From positions 1 to 10,669 of the forward strand of contig NYTZ01000052.1 of NCBI GenBank assembly GCA_002683735.1: a stretch of DNA of 10,669 nt. The letters are read 5' to 3'. Positions 1 through 7,114 of this stretch are shown one piece after another. The translations under genes were made by a program, and so were the position numbers. Position 1 is the stretch's first letter, and every line of letters begins with the position of its first letter. The notes under the pieces are model-generated. The model saw only the letters and a list, made by a program, of their open reading frames with translations. It did not search any database and was not told where the DNA came from. Origin of the DNA: Flavobacteriales bacterium (GTDB lineage: Bacteria > Bacteroidota > Bacteroidia > Flavobacteriales > UA16).

Positions 1-815
1 ACATAAACCCAGGAAGAGTCCTGAATGGACGACAACGTCTGGCAGTCTGCCTTGTCCTCCACGTCGATGATGCGGAAACCGCCGTAGCCACAGTAGGCAA
101 ACACAATTTCACGTCCGGCGTAGTCCGCATCGGGGCCATTGTAAACAACGGCCTGCGCATCGTGGATGTAGGACTCATCCCAAGAGCCGACGAGCGTGGG
201 ATTCAGGGGGTCGTTGACATCCACGATGTGGAGTCCGCCGGAAAAGGTGTTGGTGCCGACACCGTAGACATAGCCCGTTTCCGGATTCGCCACCACGTTG
301 TGCGCATCGCCGAAGCCGGTGTAATGGGCCGTATTGGCCATAGACCCGCCTGGCACGAGGCTGGGCACCACGGAAAGGTCGACGATCTGGAGGCCATGGT
401 CCCCCGCCTCACTGACGATGAAGGCCATGTCCCCGATCACCTTTATGTCCCGCCAGAGGCTCGGCACTGTCGCTGTCGGCACATTGGCCACCATCACAGG
501 GTTGACCGCATCGGTCACATCAATGATGGTCGTCCCGTCGCTCCGGCCGAACAGCACATACTCACGGTCTTGAAAGGACCACCCCCAGCAATCGTTGCCA
601 TTGCCAGGAGGATTGCCTCCGGTTTCCTCAAATGAGCGCACGCACAGAAGGTCCATGCCCTCGCAGGGGTATTGGCCAGCCAGGCCGCCTTCACAAGGGG
701 TTTGGGAAGAGGCCACAAGGCTCAGCATTCCTCCAAAGGCGAGGAGGAACAGGGGCTTCAGCCTACCAATCCGATGCCCTCCGTTCGAAGGTGTGCAGGG
801 AGATGTACTCGTCAT
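1..815 (-). CDS. Choice-of-anchor B family protein with LVIVD repeats, secreted (3' end outside window)
   Basis: The 271 visible codons run without a stop to the window edge. An N-terminal signal peptide (basic residues R15, R18, K20, then hydrophobic PLFLLAFGGMLSLVASS at about 21-37) precedes a Cys-containing segment (CEGGLAGQYPCEGMDLL, 41-57). This is followed by NDCWGW (74-79), WRDIKV (121-126) and repeated LVIVD-type strands: TTIIDVTD at 95, HGLQIVDLS at 140, GGLHIVDVND at 193 and GGFRIIDVED at 245. This order is typical of the choice-of-anchor B family, whose members are exported beta-propeller-like proteins of unknown substrate, often anchored by lineage-specific C-terminal signals; that end is not visible here. 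The start is uncertain. ATG 815 lies inside the preceding gene (53-nt overlap). The next ATG (728) would cut the signal peptide in half. A CTG at 761, one base past the upstream stop, would give a textbook signal peptide (start-KPLFLLAF). The family call is firm; the role is unknown. Confidence 0.9.
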   Translation of the reverse strand, partial: MTSTSPCTPSNGGHRIGRLKPLFLLAFGGMLSLVASSQTPCEGGLAGQYPCEGMDLLCVRSFEETGGNPPGNGNDCWGWSFQDREYVLFGRSDGTTIIDVTDAVNPVMVANVPTATVPSLWRDIKVIGDMAFIVSEAGDHGLQIVDLSVVPSLVPGGSMANTAHYTGFGDAHNVVANPETGYVYGVGTNTFSGGLHIVDVNDPLNPTLVGSWDESYIHDAQAVVYNGPDADYAGREIVFAYCGYGGFRIIDVEDKADCQTLSSIQDSSWVY

Positions 816-1059
816 GCTCGATGTCTTGCAGGGTGTGACGCAATCGATCAAGGAACCGTTGCTTCAGCACCGGTGTTCCCGATGGACGATATCCGATGAC
901 CAATTGGCGCGCCCTGACGGCTTCTTTGACCTCGAGTACAGCCTGTTCGAGGGATGAGAGGTCTTCTCCCAGCTCCAATCCGAGGATGGCCTCAATCAAG
1001 GCCAACTTCCGCTCCTCATCGGAACGGGCACGAACTTCCGAATTCGGAGTCTCCAACAT
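763..1059 (-). CDS. Small antitoxin-like protein without a neighbouring toxin
   Basis: This 98-residue, charged, mostly helical protein has a leucine-rich helix near the N-terminus (EERKLALIEAILGL, about 15-28), a central VIGYRPSGTPVLKQRFLDRL stretch (54-73), and an acidic tail ending in a tryptophan (RRASDW). The pattern of helix, then VIGYRxxGxP(V/I)xxxxF, then a short helix, then a terminal W, resembles antitoxins paired with RelE/ParE toxins in Bacteroidota and cyanobacteria. I recognise it by pattern only. Its ATG overlaps the stop of the M49 peptidase gene by one base (TGATG), so it is probably translated by coupling. The gene after it encodes the LVIVD protein, and no RelE/ParE-sized frame lies next to it. 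It is therefore either an orphan antitoxin or a relative with another regulatory role. The gene itself is likely real; the function is tentative. Confidence 0.75.
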   Translation of the reverse strand: MLETPNSEVRARSDEERKLALIEAILGLELGEDLSSLEQAVLEVKEAVRARQLVIGYRPSGTPVLKQRFLDRLRHTLQDIEHDEYISLHTFERRASDW

Positions 1060-3140
1060 CAGTTCACGCGGGGCAAGAATCCATAGTCGCGGCCGTAGCC
1101 CAACATCTGCTCGGTGAAGTCCTCAGGATAAGTCAAGCTGACCGACTCAATCTCCCCGGACTCGTCCATCTCAGCGACAATCTGAGGATTGATAAAGCCA
1201 CCGTAAGGGGCAATGCCGAGGGCCTCGGCCCGCGAGAGCACCTGCTCGTGGATGGCGGGGTCCACCTTGACGCCATAGCCCTCCACCAGGGCCTTTGCCG
1301 AAGCGTAGTCACCTTGGGACTTGATACGCTGCACCTCGCGAAGCAACTCCCCAAAGAGTTCACGGACGCGGTCGTAGTCCTCAATGTTGTAGTAGGTCTT
1401 GCCCTCCTTGTTGATTTCCCGGATGCTGCCGTCCTCGGCGGCCTGCTCGACCACCCAGTGACTCACCCAAGCCCGGTTGCGCATGTGCGCCTCTTCGATG
1501 TCATCTCCGACCTCCAAGCGACGGAGCTGCATGAGCATGCCGTTGCGGATGTAGCTGTCGTATTCGCAGCGGCCGGTCTCCATGTTCTTGGTCAGGCCAA
1601 GCTCGATGAGCTTTTCGTCCAACATGAAATACAGGGCCACCAAATCAGCGCGCCCCTCCTCGAGGGTGCTGGCGTACTCTTTGATGGTACTGGCCGGTTC
1701 GAGGACGCCGGGCTCCAGTTGACCGCTGGCGTGACCAATCACTTCGTGGAATGCCGTGTGGATCTTGCCAGCCAATGTGCCGTGCGTCCGGGCGCGGGCC
1801 TTCTCGACGTCGTCAAAGGCAAACTCGTCGGTCAATCCACTGCCACCGGCATTGTCGTAGGCGTCGATGATGTTGCCGAGGCTGACGCTCTTGGAACCGT
1901 GTACCGTGCGGATCCAGTTGGCGTTAGGCAGGTTGACACCGATCGGGGTGCTCGGAGAGGCGTCCCCAGCTTCTCCCACCACGTTGACCACGTTGTAGGT
2001 GATGCCCACGACCTCCTTCTTCTTGTGCTCGTTCATGAAGGGCATATGGTCCTCAAACCACTGGGCGTTGTCCATCATCACGGCCATCCGCTCGGAAGCA
2101 TCGAAGTCCTTGATCTGGACCACCGTCTCGTAGCTGCCCGTGAATCCGAGCGGGTCATTGTAGACCTCCACGAATCCATTGATGTAATCGATGTCGCCTT
2201 CGGTGTCCTTGACCCAGTTGATGTTGTACAGGCTCCACTTCTCTAAGTCTCCCGTGCGGTAATAGTCCACCAAGTGGCGCAGGGCGGCTGCCTGCTTCTC
2301 ATTCTCGGCATACTTCTGGGCTTGCTCCAGCCAGTAGCAGATTTGCTCTAAAGCAGTTCCGTAAAGCCCTCCCACCTTGTAGGTTTCTTCGACAATCGTG
2401 CCGTCCTCGGCCTTGACAAGGCGGCTGTTCAAGCCTTTTTCGACCGGCTGGTTGCGGTCCACTTCGTAGGCGTCGAAGTAGGCCTGCGCCTCTTCGGTGG
2501 TCACGCCGGGGCCATAGAAGTTCACGGCACTGGCTTCGACCAACCCCTTGGAGGCATCCAGCTCCACCTTCTTCATTTCCTGCGCCGGGTCGAACAAAGC
2601 ATCGAGGGCCTCCATGAGGTCGGCTTCGAGGGTCATGCCGCTTTCGGTGACCACATGTTCGAAGTAGGCGCGGCTGCACTCCGGAGTGATCTTCGCGTTG
2701 GAGTAGTGGTGGTGAATGCCATTCGAGAACCACACCCGTTTGGCGAAGGTGTGGAACCGTTGCCAACCGAGCGTACCCCGGTCTCCCTTAAAGCTCTCGT
2801 GGGCCGTGTCAATCATGTCGCGCACCCGCAGGTTGAATCGGTTGTTCTGGTCGTACATGATGTCCCGGCCACTCAATCCAGCCTGCGTCAAGCAGTAAGC
2901 CAATTTCTTCTGGTCGTCCGTCAGCTGGTTCCATCCCGGAACCTGGTAGCGGATTATCTTGAGGTCGGCGAATTGCTCCGTCTTCCAGACGAATCCGTTG
3001 GCATCGGCTTTGCCGGCTGTGGCGGCCACCTCAGGTGCGGCTTGACCGTCCTCGCCGAGGTCGACAGTAGGGGCGGCACATCCAGCCAACATGGCAAAGG
3101 CTGCGAGAAGAAAGACGAATGAGAAGAACTTGCGGTCCAT
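1059..3140 (-). CDS. Dipeptidyl-peptidase III family (M49) zinc peptidase, lipoprotein
   Basis: This 693-residue zinc metallopeptidase of family M49 would remove dipeptides from the N-termini of short peptides. The zinc site is visible: HEVIGH at residues 465-470 (the HExxGH motif specific to M49, two His ligands plus the catalytic Glu) and EEGRAD at 494-499, which supplies the third ligand. The flanking ASGQLEPG and DLVALYF segments also fit. The N-terminus is a lipoprotein signal (MDRK, hydrophobic core, lipobox LAGC with Cys21), so the mature enzyme should be membrane-anchored in the periplasm or at the outer membrane, unlike the cytosolic eukaryotic enzymes. I chose ATG 3140 because it begins this signal; the longer frame up to 3335 adds 65 basic residues antisense to the LptF gene. 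Its length matches the family. It is the first gene of a leftward group and is translationally coupled to the antitoxin-like gene. The family call is firm; peptide scavenging is an inference. Confidence 0.95.
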   Translation of the reverse strand: MDRKFFSFVFLLAAFAMLAGCAAPTVDLGEDGQAAPEVAATAGKADANGFVWKTEQFADLKIIRYQVPGWNQLTDDQKKLAYCLTQAGLSGRDIMYDQNNRFNLRVRDMIDTAHESFKGDRGTLGWQRFHTFAKRVWFSNGIHHHYSNAKITPECSRAYFEHVVTESGMTLEADLMEALDALFDPAQEMKKVELDASKGLVEASAVNFYGPGVTTEEAQAYFDAYEVDRNQPVEKGLNSRLVKAEDGTIVEETYKVGGLYGTALEQICYWLEQAQKYAENEKQAAALRHLVDYYRTGDLEKWSLYNINWVKDTEGDIDYINGFVEVYNDPLGFTGSYETVVQIKDFDASERMAVMMDNAQWFEDHMPFMNEHKKKEVVGITYNVVNVVGEAGDASPSTPIGVNLPNANWIRTVHGSKSVSLGNIIDAYDNAGGSGLTDEFAFDDVEKARARTHGTLAGKIHTAFHEVIGHASGQLEPGVLEPASTIKEYASTLEEGRADLVALYFMLDEKLIELGLTKNMETGRCEYDSYIRNGMLMQLRRLEVGDDIEEAHMRNRAWVSHWVVEQAAEDGSIREINKEGKTYYNIEDYDRVRELFGELLREVQRIKSQGDYASAKALVEGYGVKVDPAIHEQVLSRAEALGIAPYGGFINPQIVAEMDESGEIESVSLTYPEDFTEQMLGYGRDYGFLPRVN

Positions 3141-3249
3141 GGTGTGGGAATCGTTGTGCCCATGCGGGGCAATGAAGCGCGAAAAATAGGCAATCTTGCA
3201 CGGCAGATGGGTGCATTCCGTGCAGAAGCCCCTTTCAACTTTCAGCACC
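3141..3249. promoter_or_regulatory. Divergent intergenic region
   Basis: This 109-bp gap lies between the leftward M49 peptidase gene and the rightward permease gene and must hold both promoters. On the minus strand a TATTTTTC sequence (3188-3181) matches five of the six fixed positions of the Bacteroidota -7 box TAnnTTTG, about 40 nt before the M49 start, but no convincing -33 TTG lies 19-21 bp further up. On the plus strand CAACTTTC (3236-3243), just before GTG 3250, is a two-mismatch candidate. Neither promoter is secure. Confidence 0.4.
3197..3224. repeat. Inverted repeat, 7-bp arms, possible operator or hairpin
   Basis: TGCACGG (3197-3203) is perfectly mirrored by CCGTGCA (3218-3224) across a 14-bp spacer. 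The centre-to-centre spacing of 21 bp is about two helical turns, which suits a dimeric repressor, and the repeat sits between two divergent genes. It could equally form a stem in a leader RNA. A 7-bp repeat can also arise by chance in GC-rich DNA. Confidence 0.35.
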
Positions 3250-4656
3250 GTGAACCGCACCACGCGACTGTTGCTCCGGTCCTTCATCGGGCCCTTCATC
3301 ATCACCTTCCTGGTGGCGCTGTTCTTCTTGGACATGCAATTCCTATGGGTCTACGCCGATGAGCTGATCGGCAAGGGACTTGCCCTGCACGTGGTGTTGG
3401 AGTTGCTGATCTACGCCTCCGCCAGGCTTGTCAACCTCGCCCTGCCTTTGGCCATCTTGATGAGTAGCATCATGACCCTCGGCAGCCTCGCTGAGCACGA
3501 AGAACTGACTGCACTGAAGAGTTCCGGGATGTCTTTGACCCGCATCTTCCGGCCTCTTCTGGTCACCATGTTGCTCGTGGCTTTCGGCGCACTGATGTTC
3601 GCCAACCATGCCTGGCCTGTGGCCAACCTGAAGTTTAGAACCCTGCTCTACAGCGTGACCCGAAAGAAGCCCACGCTCAACCTCGAAGACGGGGTATTCT
3701 ACAATGGCATCGAAGGGTATGCCATCCGGGCTGCGGAAGTCCATCAGGAAACGGGCGAACTCAACGATGTGCTCATCCACCACCACGGTGGGGGTCGAGA
3801 GGGCGCCGGGTTGGTCATCCGAGCCGAAGAAGGCACCATGAAGACCTCGCGCACCGGCCGCTTTCTTCATATGGACCTCACCGACGGGAGTAGCTACGAA
3901 GAGCGCCAAGAACCCGGCATTCGTCAACGCGAACGTGAATTCCCCCACCTGACCACCCGCTTCGAACGACAACGCATTCGCATTGATCTGAGCAGCCTCG
4001 ACTTTGCCAAAGCAGATGAAGCCCTGTTCAAACGGGCTTACGAAATGATGAGCCTCGGGCAATTGACCCACGCCATCGATTCCCTGGAAGACCAGCGTGA
4101 CCATTCTGCGGATGCCATGAAAGAATTCGGGGAGCGAAGCTTGAACCGCATCACCTTGGACCGCGGCGGCGCTGTGTTTTCTGCCGACACCACCAAGGCA
4201 CAGGACGATTGGCTCGCCCGTCTGGGGCCCTCCGGTGAGCGACGGGTTTTCGATGCAGCACGGGACATGCTGCAGAACACCACCCAAACTGCGCGGAATC
4301 AAATTGACGAGCGCCAATCCAAACGCACCCTTTCCGACCGCCACGCCATAGAATGGCACCGTAAGATTTTTCTAAGCGTCGCCTGCATCCTGCTGTTCCT
4401 GATTGGCGCCCCTCTTGGGGCCATCATCCGCAAAGGCGGACTGGGCCTGCCCACCGTGCTGGCCATCCTGTTGTTCGTCCTGTACTATGTGGTCACCATC
4501 ATGGGCGAACGTATGGTGCGCAGTGGTGCACTCTCCCCTGCTTGGGGCATGTGGCTGGGCACCCTCATCATGGTGCCCGCTGCAGCCATCCTGCAATGGC
4601 GGGCAGCCCGCGAACACACGTGGCGTCCTCTTTCCAAGCGGCGGGCCAGCCGGTAA
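3250..4656 (+). CDS. LptF/LptG family (YjgP/YjgQ) lipopolysaccharide export permease
   Basis: This is an inner-membrane subunit of the type that, with the ATPase LptB, extracts LPS and passes it to LptC/LptA. From GTG 3250 the product is 468 residues. It has three N-terminal membrane segments (about 11-34, 52-75, 99-119), a long periplasmic region (about 125-360), and three C-terminal segments (about 373-392, 397-418, 433-448). Conserved family stretches are visible: HEELTALKSSGMS (about 83-95) before TM3, IEWHRK before TM4, and GAPLGAIIRKGGLGLP between TM4 and TM5. The start is inferred. The open frame extends to a TTG at 3196 just after an in-frame TAG, with GTGs at 3211, 3220 and 3250 and no ATG. 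The residues after 3250 (NRTTRLLLRSFIGPF) match the usual start of the family. It is followed after 14 bp by two glycosyltransferase genes. LptF and LptG cannot be told apart here. Confidence 0.93.
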   Translation: MNRTTRLLLRSFIGPFIITFLVALFFLDMQFLWVYADELIGKGLALHVVLELLIYASARLVNLALPLAILMSSIMTLGSLAEHEELTALKSSGMSLTRIFRPLLVTMLLVAFGALMFANHAWPVANLKFRTLLYSVTRKKPTLNLEDGVFYNGIEGYAIRAAEVHQETGELNDVLIHHHGGGREGAGLVIRAEEGTMKTSRTGRFLHMDLTDGSSYEERQEPGIRQREREFPHLTTRFERQRIRIDLSSLDFAKADEALFKRAYEMMSLGQLTHAIDSLEDQRDHSADAMKEFGERSLNRITLDRGGAVFSADTTKAQDDWLARLGPSGERRVFDAARDMLQNTTQTARNQIDERQSKRTLSDRHAIEWHRKIFLSVACILLFLIGAPLGAIIRKGGLGLPTVLAILLFVLYYVVTIMGERMVRSGALSPAWGMWLGTLIMVPAAAILQWRAAREHTWRPLSKRRASR

Positions 4657-4670
4657 CTTTCGATCCCGAA

Positions 4671-5876
4671 ATGCGCATTCTCCAACTCTGCCACAAACCC
4701 CCATTGCCCGCAATCGACGGGGGGTGCATGGCCATGGATGCCCTGACCCAAGGGATGTTGGAGAATGGTGCCGAAGTCAAGATCCTGACGGCGGCGACCC
4801 GCAAACACCCCATCCGGCTCGACGCGTTGGGCGACGACTACCTCGAAACCACGGACCTCGAGGCCATCGACATCGAAACCGGTTTCGATCCGAGAGACGC
4901 CTACATCTCCCTGCTCAATCGCGATTCGTACAACATCTCGCGGTTTTATGCCCACCACTACGCCATGGTGCTGCGGCGGGCGCTAACACGACGCCGATAC
5001 GATGTGGTCCAACTCGAAAGCCTGTACACCACGCCTTACATCGACACCATCCGGCAACACGCCCCTGACACCCTCATCGCGTTACGCAGCCACAACCACG
5101 AGTATCAAATCTGGGAGCAGCGTTGGAAATCTAGCCGCAACCCCTTGTCTCGGCTCGCTTTCCGACACCTGAGCAAGACCCTTGAGCGCTACGAAAAAGA
5201 CGTGCTCAAGGACCTCGATTCCATCGTGGCCATTTCCGAGAAGGAAGCGCAGGGGTACCGAGAATGGGGGTACCAAGGTCCCATTCACCTCGCGGGATTC
5301 GGAATTGAAATGTCCTCTACCCAGGCCTCGAGACCGGCTATTGAAAGTCGCGCGATAAAGCTGTTTCACCTGGGCGCCATGGACTGGGGTCCGAACCGGG
5401 AAGGCATTGACTGGTTCGTGCAGGCGATCTGGCCGGCCATTCGCGCTGCCCACCCGGGTACAGAATTCCACATTGCAGGCAAAGGGCTGAATCCCATGGA
5501 GCACGCCGGCGTTCCAGGTGTGTTCAACCACGGAGAAGTCCCAGACGCTCGGTCCTTCTCGCAGTCCTATGACTTGTTGGTGGTCCCACTGTTGCGCGGT
5601 GCGGGCATTCGTGTCAAAATTGTGGATGCCCTCGCCCAGGGCATTCCTGTAGCCACCACGAACAAAGGGGCGCTCGGCTTGGATATGGAGGGCAGCGGTG
5701 CGCTGGTCCATTCAGAGCCCGAGGGGCTTGCAGCGGCGCTGTCCGACCTGATTGCCCACCCGGATCGCTTGGCCATACTCTCGGAACGCGGGCGCGCCGA
5801 GGTGGAATCCCGCTTTGACCGCAAGGCCATCGGTGCTGGACTTCTGGAATTTTACCGCGGACAGCTTCATGGTTGA
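4671..5876 (+). CDS. Glycosyltransferase, GT4-like (group 1) family
   Basis: This 401-residue cytoplasmic or membrane-associated GT-B fold enzyme is likely to transfer a sugar from a nucleotide donor to a glycolipid or polysaccharide acceptor. The N-terminal domain begins MRILQLCHKPPLPAIDGG, with the usual Gly-rich loop (15-23). The C-terminal donor domain carries HLGAMDWGPNREGIDWF (233-249), a hallmark of this GT4 subgroup, and GAGIRVKIVDALAQGIPVAT (310-329). In the position of the canonical EX7E motif the first Glu is absent and the second is Asp319, an arrangement that fits the GxGIRxKI-type subgroup rather than indicating a dead enzyme. ATG 4671 is chosen because the MRILQL strand is the expected start, leaving 14 bp after the permease stop. 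The gene ends inside the next glycosyltransferase gene. The sugar and acceptor cannot be deduced. Confidence 0.9.
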   Translation: MRILQLCHKPPLPAIDGGCMAMDALTQGMLENGAEVKILTAATRKHPIRLDALGDDYLETTDLEAIDIETGFDPRDAYISLLNRDSYNISRFYAHHYAMVLRRALTRRRYDVVQLESLYTTPYIDTIRQHAPDTLIALRSHNHEYQIWEQRWKSSRNPLSRLAFRHLSKTLERYEKDVLKDLDSIVAISEKEAQGYREWGYQGPIHLAGFGIEMSSTQASRPAIESRAIKLFHLGAMDWGPNREGIDWFVQAIWPAIRAAHPGTEFHIAGKGLNPMEHAGVPGVFNHGEVPDARSFSQSYDLLVVPLLRGAGIRVKIVDALAQGIPVATTNKGALGLDMEGSGALVHSEPEGLAAALSDLIAHPDRLAILSERGRAEVESRFDRKAIGAGLLEFYRGQLHG

Positions 5877-7083
5877 TCGGCCTCGCCTTGCTGTCGTGAC
5901 CCCGCGGTTCCCCTTTCCCCTCAACAAGGGAGACCGGTTGCGCATCCACCATCAGCTCAAGGTGCTGCACGGGCATTTCCACATTGACCTGCACTGCCTC
6001 ACTTTCCGTCGCATTCCTCCTTCGGAGCTCGAGCAGCTCCAAGACCGATGTGACTCCATCACCCTGTATCGGCTGAACCCAATCAAGGCGACTTTCCGCA
6101 TGGCCTGGGCTTTGTTTTCCCGGCGCCCCTTCCAGGTCTTGTTGTTCACTGAGCGCCGGCATTGTCGGAAGATGCGCGTCAACATCCTGGCCCAACACCC
6201 AGACGTCCTGCTCGCTCAAATGGTCAGAACCGCGGAATACGTCAAGGATTTTGATGCGGTTCCCCACGTGCTGGACATCATGGACACCCTGCATGCCGGT
6301 GCAGTGCGGGAGGCCGAACGTGCGCCGTGGTGGAAACGCCCCTTGCTCATCGAGGAAGGACGCCGGCTGCTCCGTTACGAGCACCGGGTCCACCACTACT
6401 TCGACGGGTGCACCATCATCAGCAGGCAAGACCGCGATCTGTTGCCCCACCCCGACCGCGACGAGGTGCACATTGTGCCCAACGGGGTGGACACGGACCA
6501 CTTCCATCCGGCGTGTGACCCGCCACCACTCAGCTTACCGGGACTTCCTGTGGACGTGGCCTTTTGCGGGAACATGGGGTATGCACCCAACGTCGTGGCA
6601 GCCCGCTTCCTCGTGGAGGAAATCGCCCCTGCCTTCGAGCGGTTGGAAAGACGCCCCTTGCGCATCCTGATTTGCGGGGCTCAACCCACAGCAACCGTTC
6701 TCGGCTTGGCTTCCCCGTCGGTCACCGTCGTCCGTGATGTGCCCGACATCCGGTCGGCCTACCTCTCCGCCCCCCTGTTCGTGGCCCCCATGCTGGTCAA
6801 CACAGGGTTGCAAAACAAACTCCTCGAGGCCCTCTCCCTGGAGCGGGCCTGCATCACGACGCCGCGGGCGTTATCGGCCATTGAAGTCGACTTGAACGGC
6901 GCCATTCAAAGCGCCGAGAGTCCGGAGGAATTTGCGGAAAGGATTGCCGCGCTCCTCAAGGCGCCGGACATGGCCGCCGGCATGGGCCAGATCGGACGTC
7001 ACCAAGTCCAGTCCCATTTCGGGTGGACGGCAGCCTCTGCTAACTTGGTTACACTCCTGCAGACTTTCACCCGAACGCGTTGA
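5869..7083 (+). CDS. Second glycosyltransferase, GT4-like family
   Basis: This 404-residue GT-B glycosyltransferase is distinct in sequence from its upstream neighbour. The N-terminus MVDRPRLAVVTPRFPFPLNK contains the PFPLNKGDRLR loop (15-25) that begins many GT4 proteins. DIMDTLHAGA (136-145) and IVPNGVDTDHF (202-212) lie around the domain linker. The donor-binding domain shows FCGNMGYAPNVVAARFL (232-248) and TGLQNKLLEAL (312-322), where only the second Glu of EX7E is kept, as is common in GxQNKxLEA enzymes. The ATG overlaps the previous gene's end by 8 bp (ATGGTTGA), so the two glycosyltransferases are probably translationally coupled and act in one pathway. The donor and acceptor are unknown. 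Together with the permease, a role in an LPS or surface glycan is a reasonable inference. Confidence 0.9.
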   Translation: MVDRPRLAVVTPRFPFPLNKGDRLRIHHQLKVLHGHFHIDLHCLTFRRIPPSELEQLQDRCDSITLYRLNPIKATFRMAWALFSRRPFQVLLFTERRHCRKMRVNILAQHPDVLLAQMVRTAEYVKDFDAVPHVLDIMDTLHAGAVREAERAPWWKRPLLIEEGRRLLRYEHRVHHYFDGCTIISRQDRDLLPHPDRDEVHIVPNGVDTDHFHPACDPPPLSLPGLPVDVAFCGNMGYAPNVVAARFLVEEIAPAFERLERRPLRILICGAQPTATVLGLASPSVTVVRDVPDIRSAYLSAPLFVAPMLVNTGLQNKLLEALSLERACITTPRALSAIEVDLNGAIQSAESPEEFAERIAALLKAPDMAAGMGQIGRHQVQSHFGWTAASANLVTLLQTFTRTR

Positions 7084-7110
7084 TAGCACGGTGAGGGGCC
7101 TGTACTTTTG
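7080..7110 (+). promoter_or_regulatory. Bacteroidota-type promoter (-33 TTG / -7 TACTTTTG) for the oxygenase gene
   Basis: TACTTTTG at 7103-7110 is a perfect match to the TAnnTTTG -7 consensus. A TTG at 7080-7082 lies 20 bp upstream of it, within the 19-21 bp spacing known for this promoter class. The box ends only 4 nt before ATG 7115, so transcription should start at or within a few bases of the start codon. The -33 element overlaps the last codon and stop of the preceding glycosyltransferase. Confidence 0.7.
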
Positions 7111-7114
7111 CGCC

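Noticed and set aside
954..2246. Plus-strand open frame of 430 codons
   Set aside because: It is antisense to the M49 peptidase zinc-site region and is explained by codon bias in that gene. The translated product has no family signature.
3141..3335. N-terminal extension of the M49 peptidase to 3335
   Set aside because: It would bury a clear lipoprotein signal peptide 65 residues inside the protein and overlap the permease gene antisense.
3343..4359. Minus-strand open frame of 338 codons
   Set aside because: It is a shadow of the LptF/G permease gene with no signature of its own.
5614..6507. Minus-strand open frame of 297 codons
   Set aside because: It spans the junction of the two glycosyltransferase genes on the opposite strand and has no domain pattern.
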